Shown: positions 25,534 to 35,269 of the stretch, in pieces | How positions within the stretch are numbered: position 1 is the stretch's first letter | Layout: each line of letters starts with the position of its first letter | Assembly: GCA_033239005.1 (NCBI GenBank) | Contig: BSQZ01000005.1 | Span: 12,751,501-12,815,500, forward strand | Direction of reading: 5' to 3' | Length of the DNA: 64,000 nt | Origin: Lamellibrachia satsuma | Taxonomy: Eukaryota > Annelida > Polychaeta > Sabellida > Siboglinidae | Position numbers and translations under genes: made by a program | The notes under the pieces: model-generated | Told to the model about the DNA's origin: nothing | The model's database searches: none | The model's input: the letters and a program-made list of their open reading frames with translations, nothing else

Positions 25534-26143
25534 TTAGGTTGAGAACATTTTCCGTTTGATCTTTTCTATGAACATTTGACAAACTGTTTCCAGCTCAATC
25601 TCTATGCCGTGGTTCATGTTCATCAGGGTGAACCCAGAGAGCCGATCTTCTTCCATACTTTTTGCGTAGGTAGGTTTTGACCCGTCGCAGGCTGGAGAAT
25701 GAACGCTCTGCCTCACAACATCCAACAGGAAGATTGCAACCGATCCTCAACGTCTTCATCTGCGTGCTTGAGACATTCAGCCATGTTAGGCGAGGACGAT
25801 GACTGTGTGGGCTCTGTGATTATTCAATAGCACTGTCATTCCTTCATCTCAGCTTGAAGCGAAGAGACGTTTGGCATGTCTGACTCCCAGAACATCAATC
25901 CATCCACAACATGTTGTACATTTCCCGTCTCTGTGATGATCCCGGGGAGAAGAGGAAGAATTTCTATATGCTTTCTGGGTTAAATCGATTGTGGAATTCG
26001 GAGATAGATGGTCACAAAACATAATTGCCAGATTGCGCAGGTAGTTGTTGATGTGCTGGGGGCATTGGTTCTTTACATCTGCCGGGACGATCGGGGTGTC
26101 CTTGGTGCTGAGATGGATGTACCAAGAAGTGTGACTAAACGTG
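25534..26143 (-). pseudogene. hAT transposase remnant, C-terminal part
   Basis: Minus-strand frames give CEAERSFSSLRRVKTYLRK and, after a one-base frameshift, SMEEDRLSGFTLMNM. This is the dimerisation end (Dimer_Tnp_hAT) of the TTF/ZMYM1-like hAT transposases. Further upstream (25,730-26,143) several broken frames belong to the body of the protein. Many stops and shifts show it is dead. Its amino-terminal continuation lies beyond the Gypsy insertion at 30,606-30,975. Confidence 0.75.
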
Positions 26144-26275
26144 TGTAATATTCTGTATTACGCTGTCAACACATCCATTCTGTCCATGCCCGAGTGTCTT
26201 ACTCCAATAGTCGTCCCGGTAATATTTATTGAAACCTTACTATAGGTGGCAGCACCTGACGGTCACGATATTACA
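26144..26275 (-). repeat. Gypsy 3' LTR (132 bp)
   Basis: It begins TGTAATAT and ends ATATTACA in either orientation (TG...CA termini) and is identical at all 132 positions to the copy at 30,474-30,605. Immediately upstream on the minus strand is AAGGGGTGGA, a plausible polypurine tract (about 26,276-26,285). Confidence 0.97.
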
Positions 26276-26417
26276 TCCACCCCTTAATTAGAATTAAACT
26301 TCAACTAAAATATAATGGCGCTCTAAGCTAATATGACGCTCTAAGCTAATATGGCACTCTAAGCTAAGAGTCCAAACTTAAACAAGTTTATAGTCGCGTT
26401 CGTTGACTTCATCGCGG

Positions 26418-27512
26418 CTACATCTGCTCGACCAGGCGACCAGGAGGCTTCGAGATACGTGACGATCTTCTCGGACCGGCCGTCTCGACAGGTCGCTGCT
26501 GAGTCGGCTCGTCGTTGAGCGGTACGACTGGAGCCGTGTCGGGAGCCGCCGTCTCCATCTCGCTGTCGGTGTCTTCTTCGACAGGCGGAAGATCTCTCTT
26601 TGATGCGTACGGCAGGTGGCGAAACATGGACACGTTGCGCGTCACTTTCGACCCGCACGAACGCCTCGCTGTGAGCATAGAGGCCTTGCGCTCGACCACC
26701 ACTAGCGGACGTGGGTCGAACGGAGTGGAGAGCTTGTTGGTTCTCCGCTGCCTCACGAGGACAATGTCCCCTTTGCCGATCGTCGACTCGACTCGTACTC
26801 TCTTCTCGGCCTGTGCCTTCATGCGCAGCTTTGCGACTGCGTCGTTCTGCCGCACGATCTTCTCCTCGGCAGAGTGATGTCGCTTGACTTCTGGCAGCTT
26901 GGTTCGAGGATCTCGTGCGAAGAGCAGACGGTGTGGCGTGAACGCTGTCGTCACATGAGGTGTACAGCGATAGGCTCTTAGAAACTGTCGCATCTCCTTC
27001 CTCCAAGCTTTGCCACTGATGTTTGCTGATTTCAGAGCTTTCATTAGCGGTTTGTTGAATGCTTCTGCTTGAGCATTTGCCTGTGGCCAAAGTGGCGTTA
27101 TCTTGCGATGTCTGACGTTGTTCTCTTGCATGTACGACTGCCATACGTGGCCGCTGAATGGCGGACCGTTGTCGGACTTCACTACTTCGGGGTAGCCCAA
27201 CAGGCTAAAGACGCCGTCGACCACCGGGATCACTGTCTCTGCTGACGTGCTTCTCACCACCTCAACCACCGGGAAGCGTGAGAACTCATCGACCATCACG
27301 AGTAGGTACTCTCCCGTTGGAAGTGGACCGCAGAAGTCGATGCTAATCTCCAACCACGGACCTCTTGGTAACGCCGACATCGTCAGTGGCTGCGTGTCTC
27401 GACGTGTGCTGTTTGCTTGACATGGGATGCAGCTCCTCACCGCCTCTTCTACCGCCACGTCGACACCGGGGAACCACACCTTCGAGCGTAAAAGTGCCTT
27501 CGTCTTGGACAT
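26418..27512 (-). CDS. Gypsy integrase segment (frameshifted continuation of Pol)
   Basis: This frame continues the Pol protein after a one-base shift near 27,515: GHQG in the first frame is followed here by MSKTKALLRSKVWFPG. The catalytic core shows D in SIDFCGPL, D in KSDNGPPFSG and E in NAQAEAFN with 35 residues between the last two (DD35E). A C-terminal tail with GKGDIVLVRQ resembles the usual small carboxy-terminal domain. The Met at the start is internal, not a true start. Whether the shift is mutation or recoding is not known; mutation is more likely. Confidence 0.92.
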   Translation of the reverse strand: MSKTKALLRSKVWFPGVDVAVEEAVRSCIPCQANSTRRDTQPLTMSALPRGPWLEISIDFCGPLPTGEYLLVMVDEFSRFPVVEVVRSTSAETVIPVVDGVFSLLGYPEVVKSDNGPPFSGHVWQSYMQENNVRHRKITPLWPQANAQAEAFNKPLMKALKSANISGKAWRKEMRQFLRAYRCTPHVTTAFTPHRLLFARDPRTKLPEVKRHHSAEEKIVRQNDAVAKLRMKAQAEKRVRVESTIGKGDIVLVRQRRTNKLSTPFDPRPLVVVERKASMLTARRSCGSKVTRNVSMFRHLPYASKRDLPPVEEDTDSEMETAAPDTAPVVPLNDEPTQQRPVETAGPRRSSRISKPPGRLVEQM

Positions 27513-29530
27513 CCCTGATGTCCGTCGTGTGCAAGCTCGACGACGCGTTTCTGTAGATTAGTGGGGATGACGATCTGGTAGTCTTTCATGACGAGATCGG
27601 AACTCTCGTTGACGGTTAAGACATCTTTCACTCTGTTGAAGCTGCAGAGAGAGTCGTAGTCGACGCCTAGACCACCATACTGCGTCACGTCATGCCACTT
27701 GTTCTTCTGGATCAATTTGATTACAGCCTGCAGTGTTTCGTCGTTGGCTGTTTCTCGTTTCACCTCTTCAACAGACATTGCCATCGGTGTCGCGACCGAT
27801 GCGAGGGCGTTCACGTAGTGTTCCGCCATCTGCTGTTCACGGCTCCGTTTGATGTTCAACCTGGCCGGGTGACGAGACATGTAGTCGGCAGGATTACTGG
27901 TACCTGGCCGATACTTGACGATCATGTTGTATGGTTGCAGACGTAGTCCCCATCGCTCGATCCGCAGAGGAGGTCTTGCCTTCTGCCAGATGGACTCCAA
28001 TGGCTTGTGATCGCTGATGACCGTGAAGCGAGGTGCACCCTTGATGAATCGATTGAAGTGCTCACACGCCCAGACCACTGCTAGCGCCTCGCGTTCAGTC
28101 TGACTGTAGCGTGCCTCGACACCTGTCAGAGCTCTGCTGGCGTATGTGACAACACGTTCTTCTTGCACCAGCAGTGCCGCCAAGCCGACTGGACTTGCAT
28201 CCACCACGATCTCTACGTCCTTCTTCATGTCGAAGTACGCGTTTGTTGCAGACTCCTCGAGACTGGCTTTCACCTTTTGGAAGGATGCAGCCTCCTTCGC
28301 ACCCCAGCTCCACTCAGATGTTTGCTTCGTGAGATACCGCAATGGTTCGGTGATTGTTGCGAAGTTCTCGATGAATCTGGCACTGTATTGAGCCATGCCC
28401 AGGAATGAGCGAACTTCAGATGGATTCTGTGGCTCGTTGGCTGCGTGAAGGTCAGCTACCTTTTTCGGATCAGGCGAGACTCCCTCACTGGAGAATACGA
28501 GTCCAAAGAACTCGATTTTCTTCTTTGCAAACTCGCACTTCTCGAGATTAGCCGTCAGCCCAGCGTTCTGAAGTCTCTCGAGCACGCTCTTCAATGCTTC
28601 GTCGTGAGACGCCTTGTCGACTCCAAAGATTGCGATGTCATCGCTGATGTTGATGGCGCCTGAGACTCCTTGGATGACCGTCTGGATTTCATGTTGGAAT
28701 ACCTCGGCAGCTGCGTTTATTCCGAACGACAGCCTCTTGTACTGGTACAGTCCAACGTGCGTAGAGAATGTCGTGATGTAACGACTGGATGGGTGTAGGA
28801 CCAGCTGATGATAGCCGGATCGCAGATCAATCTTACTGAAGATCGTTGCGCCGTTGAATTGTGTGATCAGCTCATCGAGGGTTGGCGTGACGTGTCGCGT
28901 GCGCAGAATGGCCTTGTTAGCCGCTCTCATGTCGACACACAGCCTGATTTCGTCCGGCTTCTTCGGCTTTGGTGGCGTGACGATTCTGGACACCCACTCC
29001 GTTGGACCCGACACCTTCTCTATTATATCTGCGGCTTCAAGCTTGTTGATTTCTTTCGCGACTTTCTGCTGTTGGTGGAACGGAACACGATTGTGCCGCA
29101 CTGCGACAGGTGGCACTGACTTGTCAATGTGAAGTTTCACTTGCACACCCTTCAAACGACCAATGCCTGTCCACAGTTTCGGAAACTGATCGATTACCTT
29201 CTGGCCATAGTCATCGGAGCTGATGGCACGATTGACTCCGATTTGCAGAAGACCCAGCGACTCTGATGTGGCTTTGCCTAGCAGTGGAGTTGCTTCTCCC
29301 TCGACGATCAGGAACTCGCTGCGAGCTGTTCGCCCGTCATCTAGAGTGATGTCAGCCTTGACGGACTGTCGGACGTTAATTGGTGGTGAACTGTATGGAT
29401 GAATCTTTCGACGACATTGGATTAGTCTGACACCCTGTTGCACCAGCTGTTCTTTGCAGGTTGAGTTTATGATGTCGCACGTCGATCCAGAATCGATTAT
29501 CATCGTTGTCTTCACACCACCGATTGTCAC
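27449..29530 (-). CDS. pol: Gypsy Pol: protease, reverse transcriptase, RNase H
   Basis: The frame has 693 codons from its first Met but is open upstream to about 29,735, including the second zinc knuckle. The aspartic protease active site is IDSGSTCDI close to the Met. The reverse transcriptase shows IRLCVDMRAANKAI, FSKIDLRSGYHQ and the catalytic ISDDIAIFG (one residue different from the common YxDD). The RNase H carries VVDASPVGLAALL and the TYASRALTGVE...YSQTEREALAVVW segment. The frame ends just after HDGHQG, the start of the integrase zinc-binding region, where the continuation lies in another frame. Confidence 0.94.
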   Translation of the reverse strand: MTIGGVKTTMIIDSGSTCDIINSTCKEQLVQQGVRLIQCRRKIHPYSSPPINVRQSVKADITLDDGRTARSEFLIVEGEATPLLGKATSESLGLLQIGVNRAISSDDYGQKVIDQFPKLWTGIGRLKGVQVKLHIDKSVPPVAVRHNRVPFHQQQKVAKEINKLEAADIIEKVSGPTEWVSRIVTPPKPKKPDEIRLCVDMRAANKAILRTRHVTPTLDELITQFNGATIFSKIDLRSGYHQLVLHPSSRYITTFSTHVGLYQYKRLSFGINAAAEVFQHEIQTVIQGVSGAINISDDIAIFGVDKASHDEALKSVLERLQNAGLTANLEKCEFAKKKIEFFGLVFSSEGVSPDPKKVADLHAANEPQNPSEVRSFLGMAQYSARFIENFATITEPLRYLTKQTSEWSWGAKEAASFQKVKASLEESATNAYFDMKKDVEIVVDASPVGLAALLVQEERVVTYASRALTGVEARYSQTEREALAVVWACEHFNRFIKGAPRFTVISDHKPLESIWQKARPPLRIERWGLRLQPYNMIVKYRPGTSNPADYMSRHPARLNIKRSREQQMAEHYVNALASVATPMAMSVEEVKRETANDETLQAVIKLIQKNKWHDVTQYGGLGVDYDSLCSFNRVKDVLTVNESSDLVMKDYQIVIPTNLQKRVVELAHDGHQGCPRRRHFYARRCGSPVSTWR

Positions 29531-29532
29531 CT

Positions 29533-30435
29533 CTACTGTCTCACCACGCGCAGTTGAGAACGTGTATTCATCTTCGTACTCCCCCTCAGAGCCACTCGCC
29601 GACTCACTGACGTGTCTGACAGCATGCTTCTGTGTACGACTCTCGTGACGTTGCGGTGCACGTGACTGTGCGTTATTGTTTCGGCAGACTTTGCTGAAAT
29701 GCCCGATTCTTCCACACTTGAAACACTTCGACAGGACTCAGCTGCGTGCCCACGTCGACCACACTTTGTACAGTTCTGTTGCTGAGATCTGTTGTCCGAG
29801 TGCACTGGTGGACGTCTCGTCTCCTTCTGCTGCATGTGTAGCTTGGGCCTGTTGCCCCTTCTCGGCTCCACAATCATGTAGGAACGTTCACCCCCTTCTG
29901 ACATCTGTGCTGCTTGCCGCTCTGAGGCCTCCATTGCAGCTGCGAGGTCAAGGACGCGCTCTAGTTTCAAGTCTCTTTCTGCCAGCAACTTCGTCCGTAG
30001 ACGCTTTGATTTGCAGTTGTCGATGACTTGATCTCGTATGAAGTCGTGAATCTGATCACCGAACTCGCACAGACTGGCCAGTTGACGCAATCGCGTTACG
30101 AATTGTCCTACGCTTTCACTGTCGCTTTGTACGGCCTTGCGGAACATATGACGGTTGTACGACGTGTTTTTGCGAGGCGTAAAATAATCTGTTACTTTAG
30201 CCTTAGCTGTTTCGTACGTTGTGCCGGTTTCTGACAGCGTATAGAAGATGTCTTGAACCCCTTCACCAGCGCAGTGTAGCAATAGCTGCCGTTTTTGGTT
30301 GTCATCTTGAACACCCGACGCGCCTACATACAATTCGAATGAACGAATCCAACGCTCCCAACGCTGACACAAACTGTTTGCGTCACCGTGTGCATCGAAC
30401 GGTTGTACTGCACTTACGTTTAGTGACACTGCCAT
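29533..30435 (-). CDS. gag: Gypsy Gag polyprotein (ORF1)
   Basis: A 300-codon frame starts 28 bp after the primer site (MAVSLNVSAVQPFD). Residues about 20-170 resemble the retrotransposon Gag capsid family, with a WERWIRSFELYVGA motif and a YNRHMFRKAVQ...ESVGQFVTRLRQLA stretch. A CCHC zinc knuckle, CTKCGRRGHAAESC, is encoded near 29,740-29,780. The second knuckle (CFKCGRIGHFSKVC) lies in the next frame, so the last 60 or so residues of this frame are probably not the natural continuation. A -1 change near 29,733 would join it to the protease/RT frame. This could be programmed frameshifting or a one-base deletion. Confidence 0.9.
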   Translation of the reverse strand: MAVSLNVSAVQPFDAHGDANSLCQRWERWIRSFELYVGASGVQDDNQKRQLLLHCAGEGVQDIFYTLSETGTTYETAKAKVTDYFTPRKNTSYNRHMFRKAVQSDSESVGQFVTRLRQLASLCEFGDQIHDFIRDQVIDNCKSKRLRTKLLAERDLKLERVLDLAAAMEASERQAAQMSEGGERSYMIVEPRRGNRPKLHMQQKETRRPPVHSDNRSQQQNCTKCGRRGHAAESCRSVSSVEESGISAKSAETITHSHVHRNVTRVVHRSMLSDTSVSRRVALRGSTKMNTRSQLRVVRQ

Positions 30436-30462
30436 TGTTTGACCAGTGTTTTGTTCGTTTTA

Positions 30463-30472
30463 CTCGTCGCCA
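30463..30472 (-). other. Primer-binding site, tRNA-Ser type
   Basis: One base after the 5' LTR the minus strand reads TGGCGACGAG, complementary to the 3' end (CTCGTCGCCA) of animal tRNA-Ser(GCU). This primer use is known in Mag-type Gypsy elements. Confidence 0.7.
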
Positions 30473-30473
30473 A

Positions 30474-30605
30474 TGTAATATTCTGTATTACGCTGTCAAC
30501 ACATCCATTCTGTCCATGCCCGAGTGTCTTACTCCAATAGTCGTCCCGGTAATATTTATTGAAACCTTACTATAGGTGGCAGCACCTGACGGTCACGATA
30601 TTACA
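30474..30605 (-). repeat. Gypsy 5' LTR (132 bp)
   Basis: This is the 5' LTR with respect to the minus-strand coding direction, identical to the other LTR. It is followed by the target duplication ACGTG at 30,606-30,610. A 132-bp LTR is short for this class. Confidence 0.97.
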
Positions 30606-30990
30606 ACGTGTAACATCTTTATACCATACACTGTACTCCTCTTCTATCTCCTGTATCATCGTTATCATTCGTTCCCTGGTTTGGTCGATCATACTGTACG
30701 TCCCTCTTTTGAAGCTTGGAGGCCATGAGTCTGACATTCTCCAAGAAAGTCCTTGGTGATGATGAATGCGATAATGGTACGTGACCAAGTGAGATTGGTT
30801 AGCAGCCGGCCTCAAGATGTTCTCGGAGTGTGTCGTCGCGTTTAGCCATCATCTCCAGAATTGCCCAGAAGTTTTCCCTGTTGGACGATGTACATGTCCG
30901 ATCATCCCTGTGGCCTCGAAGTGGCAAGTTTTGTTTTCCACAAAATATAACTGTTTCTACAATGATCTTCAGGACGTGAACGTTTTTCTT
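30606..30990 (-). pseudogene. hAT transposase remnant, N-terminal part (split by Gypsy)
   Basis: The minus-strand frames contain LPLRGHRDDR and, soon after, SNRENFWAILEMMAKRDD. This pairing is typical of TTF/ZMYM1-like hAT transposases. It lies on the opposite side of the Gypsy element from the carboxy-terminal remnant at 25,534-26,143 and in the same orientation, so the retrotransposon landed inside this older element. Stops and frameshifts are frequent. Confidence 0.75.
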
Positions 30991-32689
30991 GTATATCTTC
31001 TTGTTGGACTAGCTCAATTAATTAATGGATTAAGCTCATGGAGTTTCCTTTCCTTGTATAAATACAGCATAAGTCTGGCTTAAACGGATGATGTAGACAT
31101 GTAACTTCTAGCATAAGCCTGGCTTAAATGAAATATTTAGTAGGGTCTACTTCCATAATACCAAACAGACAGCATAGTTTTTTTAAATACGGTCGACAGC
31201 CATTTTGAAAATAGCTAAGCCTAATCATGTCATTAAAAATATATATCACTCCTCTTGATTTTGTGTTAAAATGAACTCACTAACAGCGAAATGTGATTTT
31301 AAAACGTGTATTACTTGTTATAATGATAAAGATATTTAAAGACGTTGACGATACGATCGGATAGTTTAAATTGTTACCTGTAAAAATGCCAATTGTTATC
31401 TTGAAAGTCCGGTCGGAAGAACTGATGCAGACGATTTTCATCAAACGACGAGCGCGTCTGTTGGGCGCATTTGTTAGATCTGCAGGTGGGTGTACAATCT
31501 GCAGATTTTCGAGTACCCGATGATTGCGCAGCGCAATCGAGTGCAATCTGCACATTGTGCAGATCCAGCAACTGTGCCCAACAAGTCTATAAGCGCCAAA
31601 CATTCGCATAGTATGTTCAATCTTTCGCGGAGAGACATGGTCAAACATGAGGTGGGCTAGGCAGGCTCGTCCGCCCCACTCTTGGTCTCTGGGGCGGGCG
31701 TCCGCGGCGGGATTTACGTAAGCGCTGATTTAGCCAAATGGCTACGGAACTAATAACTTAAGTTTTAAAACCGATACGCACTAACCGTTTCACATGTGTA
31801 TTCTGTGACATACAACAAACACTTGGGATTCAAGAAACTAAAGAAATGTGCTCCAAATAATTATTTATGAGTACTTTTATCGGTGACATAGAAAACATTT
31901 CATAATTAGCCGCCATACTGTGCACGTGATGTTGCGTTTGGGTCACATGGTCAAACGCGATTTCGTGTAGAATGAGGCCAGAGTGGGCCAGCAGCACAGA
32001 CATAAATAAAACACCCGTTAGTTAGTTAGTAGTTTATAGGGGGATGATTAATGATGTAACTCTATGGCCAGCAGACGGCAATTCTTAGGGTGACCTTATA
32101 TAGATATACGAGAATCCCGTTTGGTAATCTCGCTCACAACAACATCCGGTTATATACAAATGTTGACAAGCACATGCATTCTGACAAAAAGGTAATAATT
32201 TCACACTTTTACATGGTTATTGCCCGGTAACTTTAGTGATATACATGTAAGAATGCATACAGACACGAAAGACGTGTTTATTGCTCTGTTTATGGCGTTT
32301 TTGTAAGGTTTCACGTTTCATAAAATACTTACCTTTTAGCCTTCGTCTTACAACAGCAACAGCCAGATAGAAAAAATTGTATGGCGATTAACTTTGCCTA
32401 GAGGTGGGCGTGTGTGTATACACGCGCTTGTGGTGTGCGTGTGCAATGAATATATGAACGACGTCACCGATAATGCTAAGAATAGCTTTGGGGATCCCTG
32501 GACGCCACGTATATCGCCTGTGCTAGATCAGTGTCTGAAAACGTCTGACTGCTACTAAAGACTTCGTACGTTGTAAGTGACAATTTTGATATTGTGTTGT
32601 TTCTTGACAATGCCTTTGTCCCCCGTGGACATGCAATTGCAATGGGTACTCAAAAAGGGGGGTCCGGACCCCATGTACTGAAATTCAAA
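30991..32689. other. Intergenic, no gene seen
   Basis: No coding frame with recognisable domains is present. Around 31,470-31,560 there are nested short inverted repeats (GATCTGC/GCAGATC, TTGCGCAGCGCAA). The segment 31,660-31,720 is GC-rich. A GTAAGT donor-like sequence lies near 32,572 after CpG-containing DNA, but nothing ties it to a gene. Confidence 0.55.
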
Positions 32690-32793
32690 ATTAACTATTG
32701 GATTAGTTTACCGAAGTCCAAACATAAACGACGAGGACAACACAAAAATAAAAAAACGCTATAAAGGAAGTTAGTAAAGGGGAATGTATCATA

Positions 32794-33876
32794 ATGGGAG
32801 ATTTTAACCATGGACACATACAATGGAATTCTCTAGAGAGCACAGGGATTGAGGATCAACAATTTCTATGTTTAATCCAGGATAGCTTTCTTACTCAGCA
32901 CGTACTAGAACCAACCAGGGGAGAAAATGTATTATATATAGTTTTGTCATCACAAAAAGAATTAGTGGACAATGTAAAAATATTTGAACCATTGAGTAAT
33001 AGTGACCATAATCAAATACATTTTGACATCAATGTAAAATCAGAAAGTAAAAATAAGAAAACGTACAAGAGAAACTTCCACAAAGGTAACTACAAAGATA
33101 TGAGAAAATACTTAGCAAAGCTAGATTGGAATAACATGCTGATGAATAAGACCGCAACTGAATGTTGGAATATTCTAAAATATGAAATTGAGAGTATCAT
33201 CGATAAATTTGTTCCCTTCCAAAACCAAGGAAAACGGTGTAGAAAGAAACACTTGTCAAAAGAGGCAATTAGAAAAATAATGCTAAAACAAACTATGTGG
33301 AGGGTTTATAGGCGTACCAGAAAGGAAGAAGACTATGCAAAATACAAAGAGGCACTAAATGCAGCTACAACTGAAATCAGACAACCTAAAAGAAGCTATG
33401 AGCAAAAACTGGCATGGAACATAAAAAATGACAGCAAGAGTTTTTATGCATATGTCAGGAGTAAACAAAACGTACAAGACAAGGTTGGACCTATAGAAGA
33501 CAGTGCTGGAAATATAATATCACAGGGGTTTTTAATGGCGGAAGACCTAAATGGTTACTTCAGTTCAGTGTTTACCAAAGAAGATATTAGTTCATTACCA
33601 GTTGCTGATGCTAAATTTCAGGGGGCTAAATCTGACTATTTAGGTCCGTTAGTTGTAACTCCAGAATTGGTAGCTAAGAAAATAAAGGCAATGAAGGATA
33701 ACAAATCACCGGGAGCGGATGGGATTCCTCCAAAATTACTAATGGAAACAGTAGAACAAATCAGTATACCACTTGCAAGAGTATTCAACTTGTCATTAAA
33801 AGAGGGAGTTGTTCCGTTTGAATGGAAAGAAGCAAACATCATACCATTATTTAAAAAGGGTTCGAGAAATAAGTAA
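32794..33876 (+). pseudogene. CR1 ORF2 fragment: endonuclease end and start of RT
   Basis: A 360-codon frame begins MGDFNHGH, an endonuclease core motif with D and N, and contains the SDHNQIHF motif. It runs through the KSPGADGIPPKLL motif of RT and stops at KGSRNK. The next residues ENYRPVSLTS follow directly in the same frame after the stop, so the stop is a point mutation. Confidence 0.9.
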
Positions 33877-34013
33877 GAGAATTACAGACCAGTGAGTTTA
33901 ACGTCAGTGATTTGTAAATTATTAGAAAGGTTAATTAAAGACCATATGGTGGACTTCCTCGTTAAGCATAAATTATTAAATTCATCTCAACATGGATTCC
34001 TTAAAGCGAGGTC

Positions 34014-35149
34014 ATGCTTAACAAATATGTTATGTTCGAAGAAATCACTAAGTGGATAGACGTGGGATCGCCAGTAGATATTATCTACTTAGATTTTCAG
34101 AAAGCTTTTGACAAAGTGCCACATCAAAGATTACTACTTAAATTAAAAGCCCATGGTATCGGGGATAGCATAACTGACTGGATAGAACAATGGCTGACTG
34201 ACAGAAGACAACGAGTTGTAGTAGATGGAGAAGTTTCAAAATGGAAATCGGTTTTGAGTGGGGTACCTCAAGGATCAGTATTAGGACCTATATTATTCTT
34301 AATTTATATCAATGACTTGGACGACAGTATAACAAGTAACGTACTGAAATTTGCGGATGACACAAAACTGTTTAGAAAGGTTAATATTGATGGTGATAAA
34401 CGACATTTACAAAACGATCTAGACAGATTAGTGAAATGGTCTGAGAAATGGCAGATGCTGTTCAATTTTGGGAAATGTAAATGCCTACGTACAGGACATG
34501 GGAACTTGAATGTAAACTATAAAATGGGAGATACAGTTCTGGGTACTACTGTAAAAGAAAAGGACTTAAGAGTTACAATAAGCGCTGATATGAAAGTTTC
34601 AGAGCAGTGTGGTATTGCAGCTTCAAAGGGTAATCAAATTCTTGGATTCATTAGAAGAAACATAACATACAAGGGAAAAAAGTTAATTATACCTCTTTAT
34701 AAAGCAATAGTTAGACCTCATTTAGAATACTGTATACAAGCATGGAGACCATATCGTAAGAAGGATATAGGTACGCTTGGACGCATACAAAGGAGAGCAA
34801 CTAAAATGATTCCAGAAATTAGAGACCTTAGTTATGAAGAACGCATGAAAGAATGTGGTTTAACAACTCTAGAGACAAGGAGGTTAAGAGGAGATTAGAT
34901 TGAAGTTTTTAAGATATTGAAAATATTCATAGAAATATGTTTTTCTCACTGAAGAAGGATAGCAGAACTAGAGGACATGAGGTAAAATTAGTAAAGGATC
35001 AATGTAGATTGGACATCAGGAAGCACTCGTTCTCACAGAGGACAATAAATGAATGGAACAAATTTTCTACAGATTGTGTAACTGCGAGCAGCGTGAATAT
35101 GTTTAAAAACAAGGTTGACACATATCTCAGAAGGGCGGGTTATAAGTAG
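34014..35149 (+). pseudogene. CR1 ORF2 fragment: RT core and C-terminal region
   Basis: The palm motifs YLDFQKAFDKVP, GVPQGSVLGPILF and LKFADDTKLF are intact in the 294-codon frame. A TAG replaces a Gln codon at RRLRGD/IEVF, judged by comparison with the copy at 58.7-59.6 kb. After a small deletion the last 70 codons (34,937-35,149) end in NMFKNKVDTYLRRAGYK. Confidence 0.9.
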
Positions 35150-35269
35150 ATGAACATTGTTGGACTCTCGCTAAGCCAATGGCTTGCTTGTTCACTTGCC
35201 ATCTGGGCCTTTGGCTTGGATGGCAAATCTTGTTAAATCTTGTTAAATCTCTGGATCCGCCTATGTGAT

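Larger units (their letters stand above)
26144..30605 (-). mobile_element. Full-length Ty3/Gypsy LTR retrotransposon
   Basis: The element is 4,462 bp, bounded by two identical 132-bp repeats and flanked by the 5-bp duplication ACGTG on both sides (26,139-26,143 and 30,606-30,610). It is coded on the minus strand in the order LTR, primer site, gag, protease, reverse transcriptase, RNase H, integrase, polypurine tract, LTR. Integrase following RNase H places it in Ty3/Gypsy. The tRNA-Ser-like primer site and two CCHC knuckles suggest a Mag-like lineage. Identical LTRs imply recent insertion, yet the frame is broken near 27,515 and changes near 29,733, so this copy may not be autonomous. Confidence 0.96.
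32690..35252 (+). mobile_element. CR1-type non-LTR retrotransposon, 5'-truncated and broken
   Basis: The order is a partial APE endonuclease (GLVYRSPN in one frame, MGDFNHGHIQW in the next), a linker, a reverse transcriptase and a C-terminal region. The RT has KSPGADGIPP, YLDFQKAFDKVPH, SGVPQGSVLGP and the catalytic FADD. The tail ends with two copies of TCTTGTTAAA. The frame is interrupted by a shift near 32,755, a stop at about 33,874, a shift near 34,020-34,035, a TAG at about 34,896 and an indel just before 34,937. The copy is therefore inactive. Related 3' ends occur at 21.9, 49.1 and 59.6 kb. Confidence 0.93.
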
